Shown here: piece after piece, positions 25,610 to 34,749 of the stretch
Numbering within the stretch: position 1 is the stretch's first letter
How the letters are laid out: each line of letters opens with the position of its first letter
Origin: JAAXGX01 sp965221595
Lineage (GTDB): Bacteria; Acidobacteriota; Vicinamibacteria; Vicinamibacterales; UBA8438
Assembly (NCBI GenBank): GCA_965221595.1
Contig: OZ244900.1
Coordinates: 868,001-932,000, forward strand
Direction: 5' to 3'
Length of the DNA: 64,000 nucleotides
The notes under the pieces: model-generated
Database searches by the model: none
The model's input: only the letters and a program-made list of their open reading frames with translations
What the model was told of the DNA's origin: nothing
Translations under genes and position numbers: made by a program

Positions 25610-27058
25610 TTACGATGCCGCGGCCCGCGCGCCGGCCGCGTCCCCGGCGTCCCCGTCGCCGGTCTCCAGCAGCGCGCGGGCAGCCGTCCGCGCCTCATCC
25701 AGCGTCGTGACTTCGCCGTCGAGCTGGCGCTCGTAGACCTGCGCCAGAATGCGCCCGATGCGCGGGCCGGGCGCGAGACCGAGTTGCAGCAGGTGGCGCC
25801 CGAGCAGCAGCGGCGCCGGCGCCGCGTGCTCGACGCCGAGACCGCGGGCCCGCTCCAGGAACCAGTCCATCGCCGAGCAGTCGAAGTCGCCGGTGCGGCC
25901 GCGGCAGTCGGCCTGCGCCAGCCGCGCCAGCAGCTCCAGGTCCACCTTGCGCGCCAGCCGCCGGAACGCGCCGTCGCCGACGCCGTCGCGGGCGGTGCGC
26001 CACATGCCCGGCTTCAGGTGGTGTGCCACGAGGCCGAGCACCTGCCTGCGCACGTCGTAGCCGTCGAGCGTACGGATGCCGAGCCGGTCGAGGAATGCCG
26101 TGGCGGGCGCCACGCCCATCTCCTCGTGGTTCAGCGACCGGATGCGGCCGTCCAGGTACGCGGTCGTGGCCGGCTTGCCGAAGTCGTGGCAGACGGCGCC
26201 GAGCATCACCGCGACCCGCTGCGGCCGGGGCAGGTCGTCGATGCGGCAGCGGGCCTCGTCCACGACCAGCAGCGTGTGCACCCAGACGTCGCCCTCGGGA
26301 TGCCACTCCGGTTCCTGCGGGCAGCCGACGAGCGCTGCCAGCTCGGGGAAGAGCTGCTCGACGACGCCGATCTCGCGCGCAAGCTCGAAGCCGGGCGACG
26401 GCCGCCGGGCCTGCAGCAGCAGCTTCTCCAGCTCGCCCCACACCCGCTCGGCCGGCAGGTCGTCGAGCGCGATCGAGCGGCACACGGCCCGCGTCGGCGC
26501 ATCGACGTCGAAGCCCAGGCGCGCCGCGAGCTGCACCGCGCGCAGCACGCGCAGGCTGTCGTCGCCGAACGTCGACGGGTCGACCATGCGTAGGCGGCGG
26601 GCGGCCAGGTCGGCGCGTCCCCCGTGCGGGTCGAGGTACTCATTGCGCAGGGGGTCGAAGGCGATGGCATTAACGGTGAAGTCGCGCCGGCGGGCGGCCT
26701 CCGCCGGCGGCAGCGCGGGGTCGCCCGTGACAGTGAATCCGCGGTGGCCGCGGCCGGCCTTCGACTCGGTGCGCGGGAGCGAGACATCGAGGGACCCGAG
26801 CTTGAACACGGCGAAGCTGGCACCGACGCTGTTGACGGGACCGAACCGCGCCAGCACGGCCTGCAGGCGGTCGGCCGCGAGGCCGTAGACCTCGAGGTCG
26901 ATGTCGACGCGCGGCGACGCGGGGGGCACCGAGCGGCCGGCCGGCGATTCGACATCCAGAAGCCGGTCGCGCACCCAACCGCCGACGATGAGCGCGCGTC
27001 CGCCTGCGTCGCGCACCGCGCGGGCCACGTCCAGCGCGAGGTCCAGCTCGTCGGCCAT
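25610..27058 (-). CDS. cca: CCA-adding tRNA nucleotidyltransferase with HD domain
   Basis: 482 residues from the ATG at 27058. The polymerase head has VGGWVRDRLLD and the DxD in RVDIDLEVYG, then RRRDFTVNAIAFDP and DDSLRVLRAVQLAARLGF. The C-terminal HD phosphohydrolase has CHDFGKP and LVAHHLKPG. It adds or repairs the CCA end of tRNA; the HD part may remove 2',3'-cyclic phosphates. The alternative is a poly(A) polymerase, but the HD domain favours CCA. It follows the FGE-type gene by 14 bp on the same strand. Confidence 0.85.
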   Translation of the reverse strand: MADELDLALDVARAVRDAGGRALIVGGWVRDRLLDVESPAGRSVPPASPRVDIDLEVYGLAADRLQAVLARFGPVNSVGASFAVFKLGSLDVSLPRTESKAGRGHRGFTVTGDPALPPAEAARRRDFTVNAIAFDPLRNEYLDPHGGRADLAARRLRMVDPSTFGDDSLRVLRAVQLAARLGFDVDAPTRAVCRSIALDDLPAERVWGELEKLLLQARRPSPGFELAREIGVVEQLFPELAALVGCPQEPEWHPEGDVWVHTLLVVDEARCRIDDLPRPQRVAVMLGAVCHDFGKPATTAYLDGRIRSLNHEEMGVAPATAFLDRLGIRTLDGYDVRRQVLGLVAHHLKPGMWRTARDGVGDGAFRRLARKVDLELLARLAQADCRGRTGDFDCSAMDWFLERARGLGVEHAAPAPLLLGRHLLQLGLAPGPRIGRILAQVYERQLDGEVTTLDEARTAARALLETGDGDAGDAAGARAAAS

Positions 27059-27072
27059 CGATCCTCGGGGCG

Positions 27073-27756
27073 TCAAACGTCGCAGGCGACGCGGAAACCG
27101 TAGTCCGTGTAGCGGAACGCCGGATCGAGCTTGCTGCGGGCCGCGAGGCGACTGATGGTCACCGTGTGCCGCCACGAGCCGCCCCGCGAGGCGCGCCGGT
27201 GTCCGCTCGCCGCCCCCGCCGGGTTGCGGTCGGGCGAACGGTCGTAGTAGTCGCGTGCATGCCAGTCCGCGCACCACTCGTGGATGTTGGCGGCGATGCC
27301 GCGGACCCCGAAGGCGTTCAGTGGACCGAGCGCCACCGGCCAGGGCCCGTCCCGCGGTCCCCGGCCGCCCTGCGGTACCCAGGCCGGTATCGTGTCGCCG
27401 CCCGGGTAGCGCTCCCCTTCGCGCCCGGCGCGGGCAGCCCGCTCCCACTCGGCTTCGGTCGGCAGCCGCACCGGCCTGCCGCCCAGCGACGACCGCCACA
27501 GACAGTAGACGACCGCATCGTTCCAGCTCACCCCCACCACCGGCAGATCCGCCGCCGCGAAGCAGGGATTGTCCCACTCGCGCGGTGCCGCGCGGCCCGT
27601 GGCCGCCAAAAAGCGTGCGTACTCGCCGCGCGTCAGCGGGTCCACGGCCAGCTCGAACGCGTCCACCCAGACCCGGTGCACGGGCGCCTCGTCGGCCTGT
27701 CCCGCGGCGCTCCCCATGAGGAACCATCCCGCTGGTATGCGGGCGAAGCCGGTCAT
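27073..27756 (-). CDS. formylglycine-generating-enzyme/sulfatase-modifying-factor-like protein
   Basis: 227 residues: a single FGE-sulfatase (C-type lectin-like) domain. It starts FARIPAGWFLMGS, then GVSWNDAVVYCLWR, RLPTEAEWERAAR, GNAFG-like LNAFGVRGIAANIHEWCADW, and ends YTDYGFRVACDV. True formylglycine synthases need a Cys pair near the end; here only one C-terminal Cys is obvious, so the enzyme may instead be a binding-only or other oxygenase-type member. No sulfatase is nearby. Confidence 0.82.
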   Translation of the reverse strand: MTGFARIPAGWFLMGSAAGQADEAPVHRVWVDAFELAVDPLTRGEYARFLAATGRAAPREWDNPCFAAADLPVVGVSWNDAVVYCLWRSSLGGRPVRLPTEAEWERAARAGREGERYPGGDTIPAWVPQGGRGPRDGPWPVALGPLNAFGVRGIAANIHEWCADWHARDYYDRSPDRNPAGAASGHRRASRGGSWRHTVTISRLAARSKLDPAFRYTDYGFRVACDV

Positions 27757-28059
27757 CGGTCGCGAATGGGGCCGGGCCGCGGTGCTGCGCATGCTGGACA
27801 GGGTTGCCGATCGGCTCGCTGGCGTGCCCGTCGCGCGGCGAGTGCGCCGCCGCAACGGCGAGCCGCGAGCCCGCCGGCGGTCTTCAGCCAGCCTATCACT
27901 TGAGACGGCGGCCGAACGGAGTTCGCCGACGCTTCGTGGTGCAAACCCCGCGGATTGACGGGGCCCGCCGTTTCGAACCGCCCACCCCGCGCGTTCGCCG
28001 CGCCGCCTGAGCGCCCACCGCAAGCTGCTATGATTCCCTGTTGCACGGTTGCGGGCGGC
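27757..28059. other. 303-bp divergent intergenic region
   Basis: Separates the FGE-type gene from the TRAP operon. I see no gene. A TATGAT at 28029-28034, 25 nt before the TatT ATG, is a plausible -10 for the operon. Confidence 0.45.
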
Positions 28060-29019
28060 ATGAAGCAGATCCTCAGGCAAACGGTCCGGCCGGCCGTGGC
28101 CGCGCTCCTGGCCGCGGTGCTCGCGGGCTGCTCGCTGCGTTCGATGGCGGTCAACGCCGTGCTGCCGACGCTGGTCAACCCGGCCGTCTACCTCTCCGAG
28201 GAAGACCCGGAGGTCGTACGCGCGGCCCTGCCGTTCCTGCTCAAGACGATCGAGTCGATCCTGGACGCCGACCCCGACCGGCAGGACGTCCTGCTCTTCG
28301 CCAACACCGGCTTCTTGCTCTACGCCAACGCGTTCCTGCAGGCGGACGCGGCCATCGCCGAGTGGGACGACTACCGCCGGGCCACGGCCCTGAATGCCCG
28401 GGCGCGGCGCATGTACCTGCGGGCGCGTGACTACGGGCTGCGCAACGTCGAGCTCGACCACCCCGGCATCGCCGCGCGCCTGCGCGCGGAGCCCGAGACG
28501 GCGACGGCGGTCTTCGATGTGGAGGATGTCGAGAGTCTGTACTACCTGGGCGGCGCGTGGCTGCTGGCCATCTCGCTCGGGCTCGACCAGCCGGCCCTGG
28601 TGGCCGACCTGCCGGCCGCACGCGCCCTGCTCGACCGGGCGCTGGCGCTCGACGAGGACTTCGAGCGGGGCGCGCTGCACGCCGCGTTCATCACACTCGA
28701 GTCGGTGGGGGAGGCCATGGGCGGGTCGTACGTGCGGGCGCGCGAGCACTTCGCCCGCGTGGTCGAACTGTCCGAGGGCCGGGACGCAGGCGCCTACGTG
28801 TCGCTGGCGACCGGCGTGGCCGTGGCCGAGGAGAACCGCGAGGAGTTCCGGGAGCTGCTGCAGGCCGCCATCGCCATCGATCCCGACGAGGAGCCGAGCA
28901 ACCGCCTGCTCAACCTCGTCGCGCAGCGGCGGGCCCGGGTGCTGCTCGACCACATCGACGACCTGTTCTTCGAGCCGTTCGACGACGAGCTCGACGATGA
29001 TGCGGAGAACCGACCATGA
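28060..29019 (+). CDS. tatT: TRAP transporter T-component (TatT) lipoprotein
   Basis: 319 residues with a lipobox in LLAAVLAGCS, so periplasm-facing and lipid-anchored. The body is helical TPR-like (LFANTGFLLYANAFLQAD, ARRMYLRARDYGLRN, YYLGGAWLLAISLG), matching the TatT family that docks on the DctP binding protein and is thought to handle hydrophobic ligands. It ends in an acidic tail. Its stop overlaps the dctP start by ATGA, so the pair is translationally coupled. Confidence 0.88.
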   Translation: MKQILRQTVRPAVAALLAAVLAGCSLRSMAVNAVLPTLVNPAVYLSEEDPEVVRAALPFLLKTIESILDADPDRQDVLLFANTGFLLYANAFLQADAAIAEWDDYRRATALNARARRMYLRARDYGLRNVELDHPGIAARLRAEPETATAVFDVEDVESLYYLGGAWLLAISLGLDQPALVADLPAARALLDRALALDEDFERGALHAAFITLESVGEAMGGSYVRAREHFARVVELSEGRDAGAYVSLATGVAVAEENREEFRELLQAAIAIDPDEEPSNRLLNLVAQRRARVLLDHIDDLFFEPFDDELDDDAENRP

Positions 29020-30005
29020 AGACGTTGCGTTTCGCTGTCGCTCTCGTGCTGCTGGCCAGCCCCGCGCTGCTCGACGCGCAGCGCGCCAACCTCCGCCTGG
29101 GCACCATCCTGCCCGCCAACTCGGTCTGGGACCAGGCTCTCAAGCAGATGGCGTCCGACTGGCAGGAGGCCACCGACGGGCGCGTGCGTCTGCAGGTGCG
29201 CGGCACCACCGGCGACGAGTCGACCATCATCCGGCGGATGCGCCTGAACAATCCCCAGGTGGCGGCCCTTACGCTGCCCGGCCTGACCGAGGTCGACGAG
29301 GCGTTCAACGTCTTCGGCATCCCGTTCTTCTTCGCCTCGGACGCCGAGGCGGTGCACGTGCTCGAGGCGCTCACGCCGCTGTACCGCGAGAAGCTTGCCG
29401 AGCAGGGCCTGGTGCTGCTCGGTTGGGGCCACGGCGGCTGGGCGCATATCTTCTCCGCGAACCCGATTCGCAGCATTCCCGACCTGCAGGCGGCGAACCT
29501 CTACACGGCGGCCGGCGACGACGGCATGGTGCAGTGGTACAAGGAAAACGGTTTCCAGCCGGTGCCGCTCGAGCTCACTGACGTGCTGATGGGGCTCAAC
29601 ACCGGGCTGATCGATGCCTATCCCAGCCCGCCCTACGGCGCGCTCGTCTTCCAGTGGTATCGCCAGACGTCGCACATGCTCGACATCCCGCTCAGCCCGG
29701 TCTTCGGCGCCACCGTCATGACCGAGCGCGCCTGGGGCCGCATCGACGCCGCCGACCAGCAGGCGCTGCTGGCAGCGGCGGCCGAGATGCAGGCGTTCCT
29801 CTTCGACGAGGTGCCTCGCCAGGACGCGGAGGCGGTGGCCGAGATGCAGAAGCGGGGACTGATGCTGTCCGCCGTCGGGGAGCCCGAGGTCGCCATGCTG
29901 CGGGTCGTGGTCGACACGCTGACCGCCACGTGGCGCGGCGACCGCGTGCCGGCGGACATCTACGACGCCGCCCTCGCCGCGCGCAGCGCGTTCCGGGCCG
30001 ACTGA
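29016..30005 (+). CDS. dctP: TRAP transporter substrate-binding protein DctP
   Basis: 329 residues with a Sec signal (RFAVALVLLASPALLDAQ). The mature protein follows the DctP pattern (RLGTILPANSVWDQALKQMA, ELTDVLMGLNTGLIDAYPSPP, then PVFGATVMTERAW). The usual carboxylate-binding Arg of sialic-acid-type DctP is not in its standard context, in line with TatT-linked DctP proteins that bind other, possibly hydrophobic, ligands. It is periplasmic and coupled to TatT. The membrane subunits follow after a regulator gene on the other strand. Confidence 0.88.
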   Translation: MKTLRFAVALVLLASPALLDAQRANLRLGTILPANSVWDQALKQMASDWQEATDGRVRLQVRGTTGDESTIIRRMRLNNPQVAALTLPGLTEVDEAFNVFGIPFFFASDAEAVHVLEALTPLYREKLAEQGLVLLGWGHGGWAHIFSANPIRSIPDLQAANLYTAAGDDGMVQWYKENGFQPVPLELTDVLMGLNTGLIDAYPSPPYGALVFQWYRQTSHMLDIPLSPVFGATVMTERAWGRIDAADQQALLAAAAEMQAFLFDEVPRQDAEAVAEMQKRGLMLSAVGEPEVAMLRVVVDTLTATWRGDRVPADIYDAALAARSAFRAD

Positions 30006-30106
30006 GCCTGCCCGTCGAGACCCGGACTCCTGCAGAGGCGGTCGGGTGCCACGCGGGCCGCGAGGCGACGGGGTCAGGGGGCAAGTCGCCGCGCCGGTGC
30101 GTCGCG

Positions 30107-30688
30107 TCAGGCGCGGCGGTAGATGCTCTTCGCGCGCGTGAGCAGCCCGCCGACGATCAACTCGCGGCGCAGCGTCGCGAAGTCGGGATGGCGCCGCCCG
30201 ATGATCGCGTTGACCTCCTTCTCGGCGTAGTCGCGACCCGGCTCGAAGTCCTCCACGAGCCAGCGCAGGATCACCTGCCGCTTCTTCAGACTGGCGGGGA
30301 TCTCCTTCAGCCGCTCGCCCTCGAGGAAGTTGGCGAGCACTTTCGTCTCGGCCGCGTCCATGCCGACGCCTGCTGCACCCGCCGCCAGCGACGCGATGCG
30401 CGCGGGTGTTCGGAGGCTCGCTCGCAGTGTCGCGAGGCCCGTCGTGTCGAGCCGGTAGTAGTGCGTGGTGCCGGCCGACCGCATGCCGACCAGCCTGGCG
30501 TCCCTCAGTTTCGCGAGGTGGTGCGAGACGGTGGACGCCTTCACCGCCAGCAGCGCAGCGAGCTCGGAGACGCTCCGCTCCTGCCGGGCGACGAGCCCGA
30601 GGATGGTCAGCCGGCTTTCGTCGGCCAGCGCTTTCAGTATCCCGAGCTCTACACCGGTCGCTGCGTCCTGGCTTATGTCGACATCCAT
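30107..30688 (-). CDS. ArsR-type regulator with C-terminal DUF2087
   Basis: 193 residues from the ATG at 30688. An N-terminal winged helix (ILKALADESRLTILGLVA, VKASTVSHHLAKLRDARLV) is followed by a DUF2087 segment (LANFLEGERLKEIPASLKKRQVILRWLVEDF, YAEKEVNAIIGRRHPDFATLRREL). No metal-binding Cys cluster is seen, so it is not a metal sensor. It lies opposite and between dctP and dctQM, where it could repress the membrane-subunit promoter and itself. Confidence 0.85.
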   Translation of the reverse strand: MDVDISQDAATGVELGILKALADESRLTILGLVARQERSVSELAALLAVKASTVSHHLAKLRDARLVGMRSAGTTHYYRLDTTGLATLRASLRTPARIASLAAGAAGVGMDAAETKVLANFLEGERLKEIPASLKKRQVILRWLVEDFEPGRDYAEKEVNAIIGRRHPDFATLRRELIVGGLLTRAKSIYRRA

Positions 30689-30817
30689 GTCTACAACTCC
30701 GGGGCGGTCCATCGGGCGACTGCGCGGCATGGTTCCCTTCCCGGCCGGCGGGGTAACATGGGCCTGCGGTGAGCGCGTCGACTCTCACACGTCCGATTGG
30801 ATGGGCAGACCGTTCAG

Positions 30818-32692
30818 ATGAATCGATCCCTTCAGGATAGCGCGGCGGGACTCCTGCGGCGGGTCCTCGGCGGCCTGCACCGGACGGAGGAGCTGGCGGC
30901 GGCGGCAGCGCTGGCGTTGATGGCGTTGCTGCCACTGGCCGAGATCGTCGTGCGGCCATTCCTGACAGGCGGCATTCCCGGCTCCATTCCCTTTGTGCAG
31001 CACCTCACCCTGTGGGTGGCGTTTCTGGGGGCCGGCATCGCGGCGCGGCAGGACAAGCTGATTGCGCTGGCCACGGCGACGTTCATCCCGGACGGCGCGG
31101 CGCGGCGGGCGGCCCGGGCGTTTGCGGCCACGGTCGGCTGCGCCGTCACGGCGCTGCTGGCGTGGTCGGCCATCGACGTCGTGGCCATCGAGATGGAGGT
31201 CGGCGGCGACATCGCGCTCGGCATTCCCTCGTGGGCCTTCCAGCTCGTGCTGCCGCTGGCCTTCGGCGTCGTCGCCGTGCGCCTGGCGTGGCGGGCCGGG
31301 GGCTGGGGCGCGCGCGCGGTCGCGGGGCTCGGTCTGCTGGCCGGCGTGTGGCTGAGTGGGACGGGTGCGGCATGCGCCGCGGGCGAGGACGGGTCGTGCA
31401 TCCTGGCCGGCGGCGCGGGCTGGCCCTGGGTGCTGCTGGTCGTGCTGGCGGCGCTGGCGGGCGCGCCCATCTTCACGGTGCTGGCCGGCGCGGCGGTGCT
31501 GCTCTACCTGGTCGACGCCTTCGACCCGGCGGCCGTGCCGCTCTACGCCTACGACCTGGCGACCGAGCCGCACCTGCCGTCCATACCGCTGTTCACGCTG
31601 ACCGGCTTCATCCTGGCACAGGGGCAATCGTCCGAGCGCCTGCTGCGCGTGTTCCGGGCGCTAGTCGGCTGGCTGCCGGGCGGGACGGCCATCGTCTGCG
31701 CCGTGGTGTGCGCGTTCTTCACCATCTTCACCGGCGGTTCGGGCGTCACCATCCTGGCGCTCGGCGGACTGCTCCTGCCCGCCCTGCTGAAGGACGGCTA
31801 CCGCGACCGGTTCTCGGTGGGCCTGCTGACCGCGTCGGGTTCGCTGGGGCTGCTGCTGCCGCCGGCGATGCCGCTCATCCTGTACGCCATCGTCGCCCAG
31901 ACGGCACCCGAGAACCTGTTCATCGGCGGCATCCTGCCCGGGCTGCTGCTCATTGCCCTGGTGGCGGCCTGGGGCATGCGCGAGGGTCTGTTGACCGGCG
32001 CGGGCCGCCACACGTTCGAGGGGACGGAGGCGCGCCGCGCACTGTGGGCGGCGAAGTGGGAGCTGGCGCTGCCGCTGGTCGTGCTCGGCGCGCTGCTCAG
32101 CGGGCGGGCGACGCTGGTGGAGACGGCCGCGCTGTCGGCGCTGTACGCGGCCCTCGTCACGGGCGCCGTCCACCGCGACTTTCGGCTGCGCGCCGGCCTG
32201 CAGCAGGCGCTCCGCGAGTGCGTCGTGCTGGTCGGCGGCGTGCTCATCATCCTGGCAGTCGCCAAGGGCTTCACCGCCTACATGGTCGACGTCGACATCC
32301 CGTTCAGGCTGCTCGAGTGGACGCAGGCGCGCATCGAGTCGCCGCTGGTGTTCCTGCTGGCGCTCAACGTGTTCCTGCTCATCGTAGGCTGCCTGATGGA
32401 CATCTTCTCGGCCATCGTCGTGGTGGTGCCGCTCATCAGCGCGATCGGGGCCGCCTACGGCATCGATCCGGTGCACCTGGGCATCATCTTCATCGCGAAC
32501 CTGGAGCTCGGGTACCTGACGCCGCCGGTCGGGTTGAACCTGTTCCTGGCCTCCTACCGCTTCGACCGCCCGCTGCTGCAGGTGTACCGCGCGTCGGTGC
32601 CGCTGCTCGTCATCCTCGGCATCGGCGTGCTCGTCATCACCTATGTGCCGTGGCTCACGCTTGGTTTGCTGGAGCTGGTCGGGCGACAATAG
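30818..32692 (+). CDS. dctQM: fused TRAP transporter DctQ-DctM permease
   Basis: 624 residues. The first 180 or so hold four membrane helices of the small DctQ subunit (FVQHLTLWVAFLGAGIAARQDKLI is typical). The remainder is the large DctM subunit with about 12 helices (FFTIFTGGSGVTILALGG, GSLGLLLPPAMPLILYAI, ELGYLTPPVGLNLFLAS). It drives Na+-coupled substrate uptake with DctP. The ATG at 30818 is preferred over a TTG seven codons earlier. The fusion agrees with the missing separate dctQ. Confidence 0.93.
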   Translation: MNRSLQDSAAGLLRRVLGGLHRTEELAAAAALALMALLPLAEIVVRPFLTGGIPGSIPFVQHLTLWVAFLGAGIAARQDKLIALATATFIPDGAARRAARAFAATVGCAVTALLAWSAIDVVAIEMEVGGDIALGIPSWAFQLVLPLAFGVVAVRLAWRAGGWGARAVAGLGLLAGVWLSGTGAACAAGEDGSCILAGGAGWPWVLLVVLAALAGAPIFTVLAGAAVLLYLVDAFDPAAVPLYAYDLATEPHLPSIPLFTLTGFILAQGQSSERLLRVFRALVGWLPGGTAIVCAVVCAFFTIFTGGSGVTILALGGLLLPALLKDGYRDRFSVGLLTASGSLGLLLPPAMPLILYAIVAQTAPENLFIGGILPGLLLIALVAAWGMREGLLTGAGRHTFEGTEARRALWAAKWELALPLVVLGALLSGRATLVETAALSALYAALVTGAVHRDFRLRAGLQQALRECVVLVGGVLIILAVAKGFTAYMVDVDIPFRLLEWTQARIESPLVFLLALNVFLLIVGCLMDIFSAIVVVVPLISAIGAAYGIDPVHLGIIFIANLELGYLTPPVGLNLFLASYRFDRPLLQVYRASVPLLVILGIGVLVITYVPWLTLGLLELVGRQ

Positions 32693-32727
32693 CGCCTCGG
32701 ACTCGCACGAAAGGAAGGATTGAACCG

Positions 32728-33783
32728 ATGTCGAACCGCCCCCGCGTCCGGAGGACGCCGATTGCGCTGTCGCTGCTGTTCGCGCTGCTGGCCGCGGGCG
32801 ACACGGTTGCCCAGGAGGAGGTGGCCGGCGACGAAGTCCGCCTCGCGAACATCCGTCAGCTCACCTTCGGGGGCGAGAACGCCGAGGCCTACTTCTCGTT
32901 CGACGGGTCGCAGATCATCTTCCAGTCGACTCGCGCGGGCGTGCCGTGCGACCAGATCTTTCGCATGGACCTCGACGGTTCCAACCAGCAAATGGTGAGC
33001 ACCGGCGACGGCCGCACCACCTGCGGCTACTTCTACCCGGGCGGCGACGCCATCCTCTACGCGTCGACGCACCTGGGCGACGCCGCCTGCCCGCCGCCGC
33101 CGAGCTTTCGCATGGGTTACGTCTGGGCCATCTACGACACGTTCGACATCTTCCGCGCGAACCCGGACGGCAGCGGGCTGACACGGCTGACGGACGAGCC
33201 CGGATACGACGCCGAGGCCACCGTCGGGCCGCACGGCCGCATCGTCTTCACGAGCGTGCGTGACGGCGACATGGAGATCTACTCCATGAACGGCGACGGC
33301 TCGGGCGTGCGCCGCCTGACGCACCGGCAGGGGCCGGACGGCGGGCCGTTCTTCTCGCCCGACGGCTCGCAGATCATCTTCCGCGGCCGGGAGATCCCGG
33401 ACGGCGAGGAGTACGACGACTACAAACGGTTGCTCGACGAGGGGCTCTGGCGCCCGACGTCGACCGAGGTGTTCGTCATGGACGCCGACGGGAGCAACCT
33501 GCGGCAGGTGACCGACTTCGGCGGGGCCAGCTTCGCGCCCTACTGGCATCCCGATGGCGAGCGCATCATCTTCTCGTCGAATCTGCACAACCCGGCCGGC
33601 CGGAACTTCGACCTGTTCATGGTCCACCTCGACGGCACCGGCCTCGAGCAGATTACGTTCACCGACGTGTTCGACGGCTTTCCGATGTTCTCGCCCGACG
33701 GGACGAAACTCATCTTCGCCTCGAACCGGAACGCCGCGGCGGAGGGCGACACCAACATCTTCATCGCCGACTGGGTGGACTGA
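32728..33783 (+). CDS. exported PD40/TolB-like beta-propeller protein
   Basis: 351 residues with a Sec signal (IALSLLFALLAAGDTVAQ) and a strong AAGGAAGGA ribosome site. At least five WD40-like PD40 repeats follow, each with a motif such as AYFSFDGSQIIFQS, PFFSPDGSQIIFRG, PYWHPDGERIIFSS or PMFSPDGTKLIFAS. Such propellers bind partners in the periplasm. It is 35 bp after dctQM on the same strand, so it may be part of the transport unit. The tail overlaps the convergent proline dehydrogenase by 23 bp. Confidence 0.82.
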   Translation: MSNRPRVRRTPIALSLLFALLAAGDTVAQEEVAGDEVRLANIRQLTFGGENAEAYFSFDGSQIIFQSTRAGVPCDQIFRMDLDGSNQQMVSTGDGRTTCGYFYPGGDAILYASTHLGDAACPPPPSFRMGYVWAIYDTFDIFRANPDGSGLTRLTDEPGYDAEATVGPHGRIVFTSVRDGDMEIYSMNGDGSGVRRLTHRQGPDGGPFFSPDGSQIIFRGREIPDGEEYDDYKRLLDEGLWRPTSTEVFVMDADGSNLRQVTDFGGASFAPYWHPDGERIIFSSNLHNPAGRNFDLFMVHLDGTGLEQITFTDVFDGFPMFSPDGTKLIFASNRNAAAEGDTNIFIADWVD

Positions 33784-34735
33784 CGCCGGGCGGGTCGCCC
33801 TGCTGTTCGCGCAGCAGGCTGCGCACGACGAAGGCGACGTTGGCCGGCCGTTCCGCCAGCCGCCGCATGAAGTACGGGAACCACTCGCGGCCGAACGGAA
33901 CGTAGATGCGCACCGGGTAGCCGCGGTCGCGCAGTTCGGCCTGCAAGTCCCGGCGCACGCCGAGGAGCATCTGGAACTCGAACTGGTCGGTTCCGATGCC
34001 GTGCGCCGCGGCGAAGTGGCAGGCCGCGTCGATTGCCCGCCGGTCGTGCGTTGCTATCGCGGGCGCGCGGCCCTCGGCCAGCAGCACGGGAACCAGGCGC
34101 AGGAACGCGTCGTCGACGTCCGCCCGGTCCTGGTAGGCGACCTCCGAGGGTTCCCTGTACGCGCCCTTGCAGAGGCGCACGCGGGCGCCCAGCGCCAGGA
34201 CCCGGCGAAGATCCGCCGCGGTGCGGTGGAGGTAGGCCTGCAGCACGACGCCGACGTTGCGCAGGCCCTCGTGCCACACGGTCTCGAAGAGCCCCAGCGT
34301 CGCGTCGACGGTGGACGAGCCCTCCATGTCGATGCGGACGAACCCGTCCCGCTCCGCGGCCGCAGTCAGGATCCGGCGCAGGTTGTCGGCGCACAGCACG
34401 CGGTCGAGCTCCAGACCGATCTGCGAGAGCTTCAGGGAGATCTTGCAGGGCAGGCCGGCGGCGCCCACGCGCTCGATGATCTCCAGGTAGTCCTCGGTCG
34501 CGCCGCGCGCCACCGCGGCCGAGGTCACGTGCTCGCCCAGGTAGTTCAGCGTGTGCGTGAAGCCGCTACGGTCGAGATCCTCGACGACGCGCAGTGCCTC
34601 GTCGAGGGTCTCGCCGCCCACGAAGCGCCGGGCGAAGCCGCCGGAACCCCGCATGCCGTAGCGCGAGGCGCCGGTCTTGAGCAGAGTGCTGCGTGCGAGT
34701 GCCAGGAAGAAGGCTCGCGACAGCGCGTCCCGCAT
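33761..34735 (-). CDS. putA: proline dehydrogenase (monofunctional)
   Basis: 324 residues, the usual length of stand-alone FAD-dependent proline dehydrogenases. The TIM-barrel motifs are present: CKISLKLSQIGLELD, VRIDMEGSSTVDATL, VVLQAYLHRTAADL, RLCKGAYREP, ATHDRRAI, and the C-terminal YVPFGREWFPYFMRRLAERPAN. It oxidises proline to pyrroline-5-carboxylate and passes electrons to quinone. No P5C dehydrogenase is adjacent. It follows the acyltransferase gene by 14 bp on the same strand. Confidence 0.92.
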   Translation of the reverse strand: MRDALSRAFFLALARSTLLKTGASRYGMRGSGGFARRFVGGETLDEALRVVEDLDRSGFTHTLNYLGEHVTSAAVARGATEDYLEIIERVGAAGLPCKISLKLSQIGLELDRVLCADNLRRILTAAAERDGFVRIDMEGSSTVDATLGLFETVWHEGLRNVGVVLQAYLHRTAADLRRVLALGARVRLCKGAYREPSEVAYQDRADVDDAFLRLVPVLLAEGRAPAIATHDRRAIDAACHFAAAHGIGTDQFEFQMLLGVRRDLQAELRDRGYPVRIYVPFGREWFPYFMRRLAERPANVAFVVRSLLREQQGDPPGVSPPSRR

Positions 34736-34749
34736 CGGGCCTCGACCGG

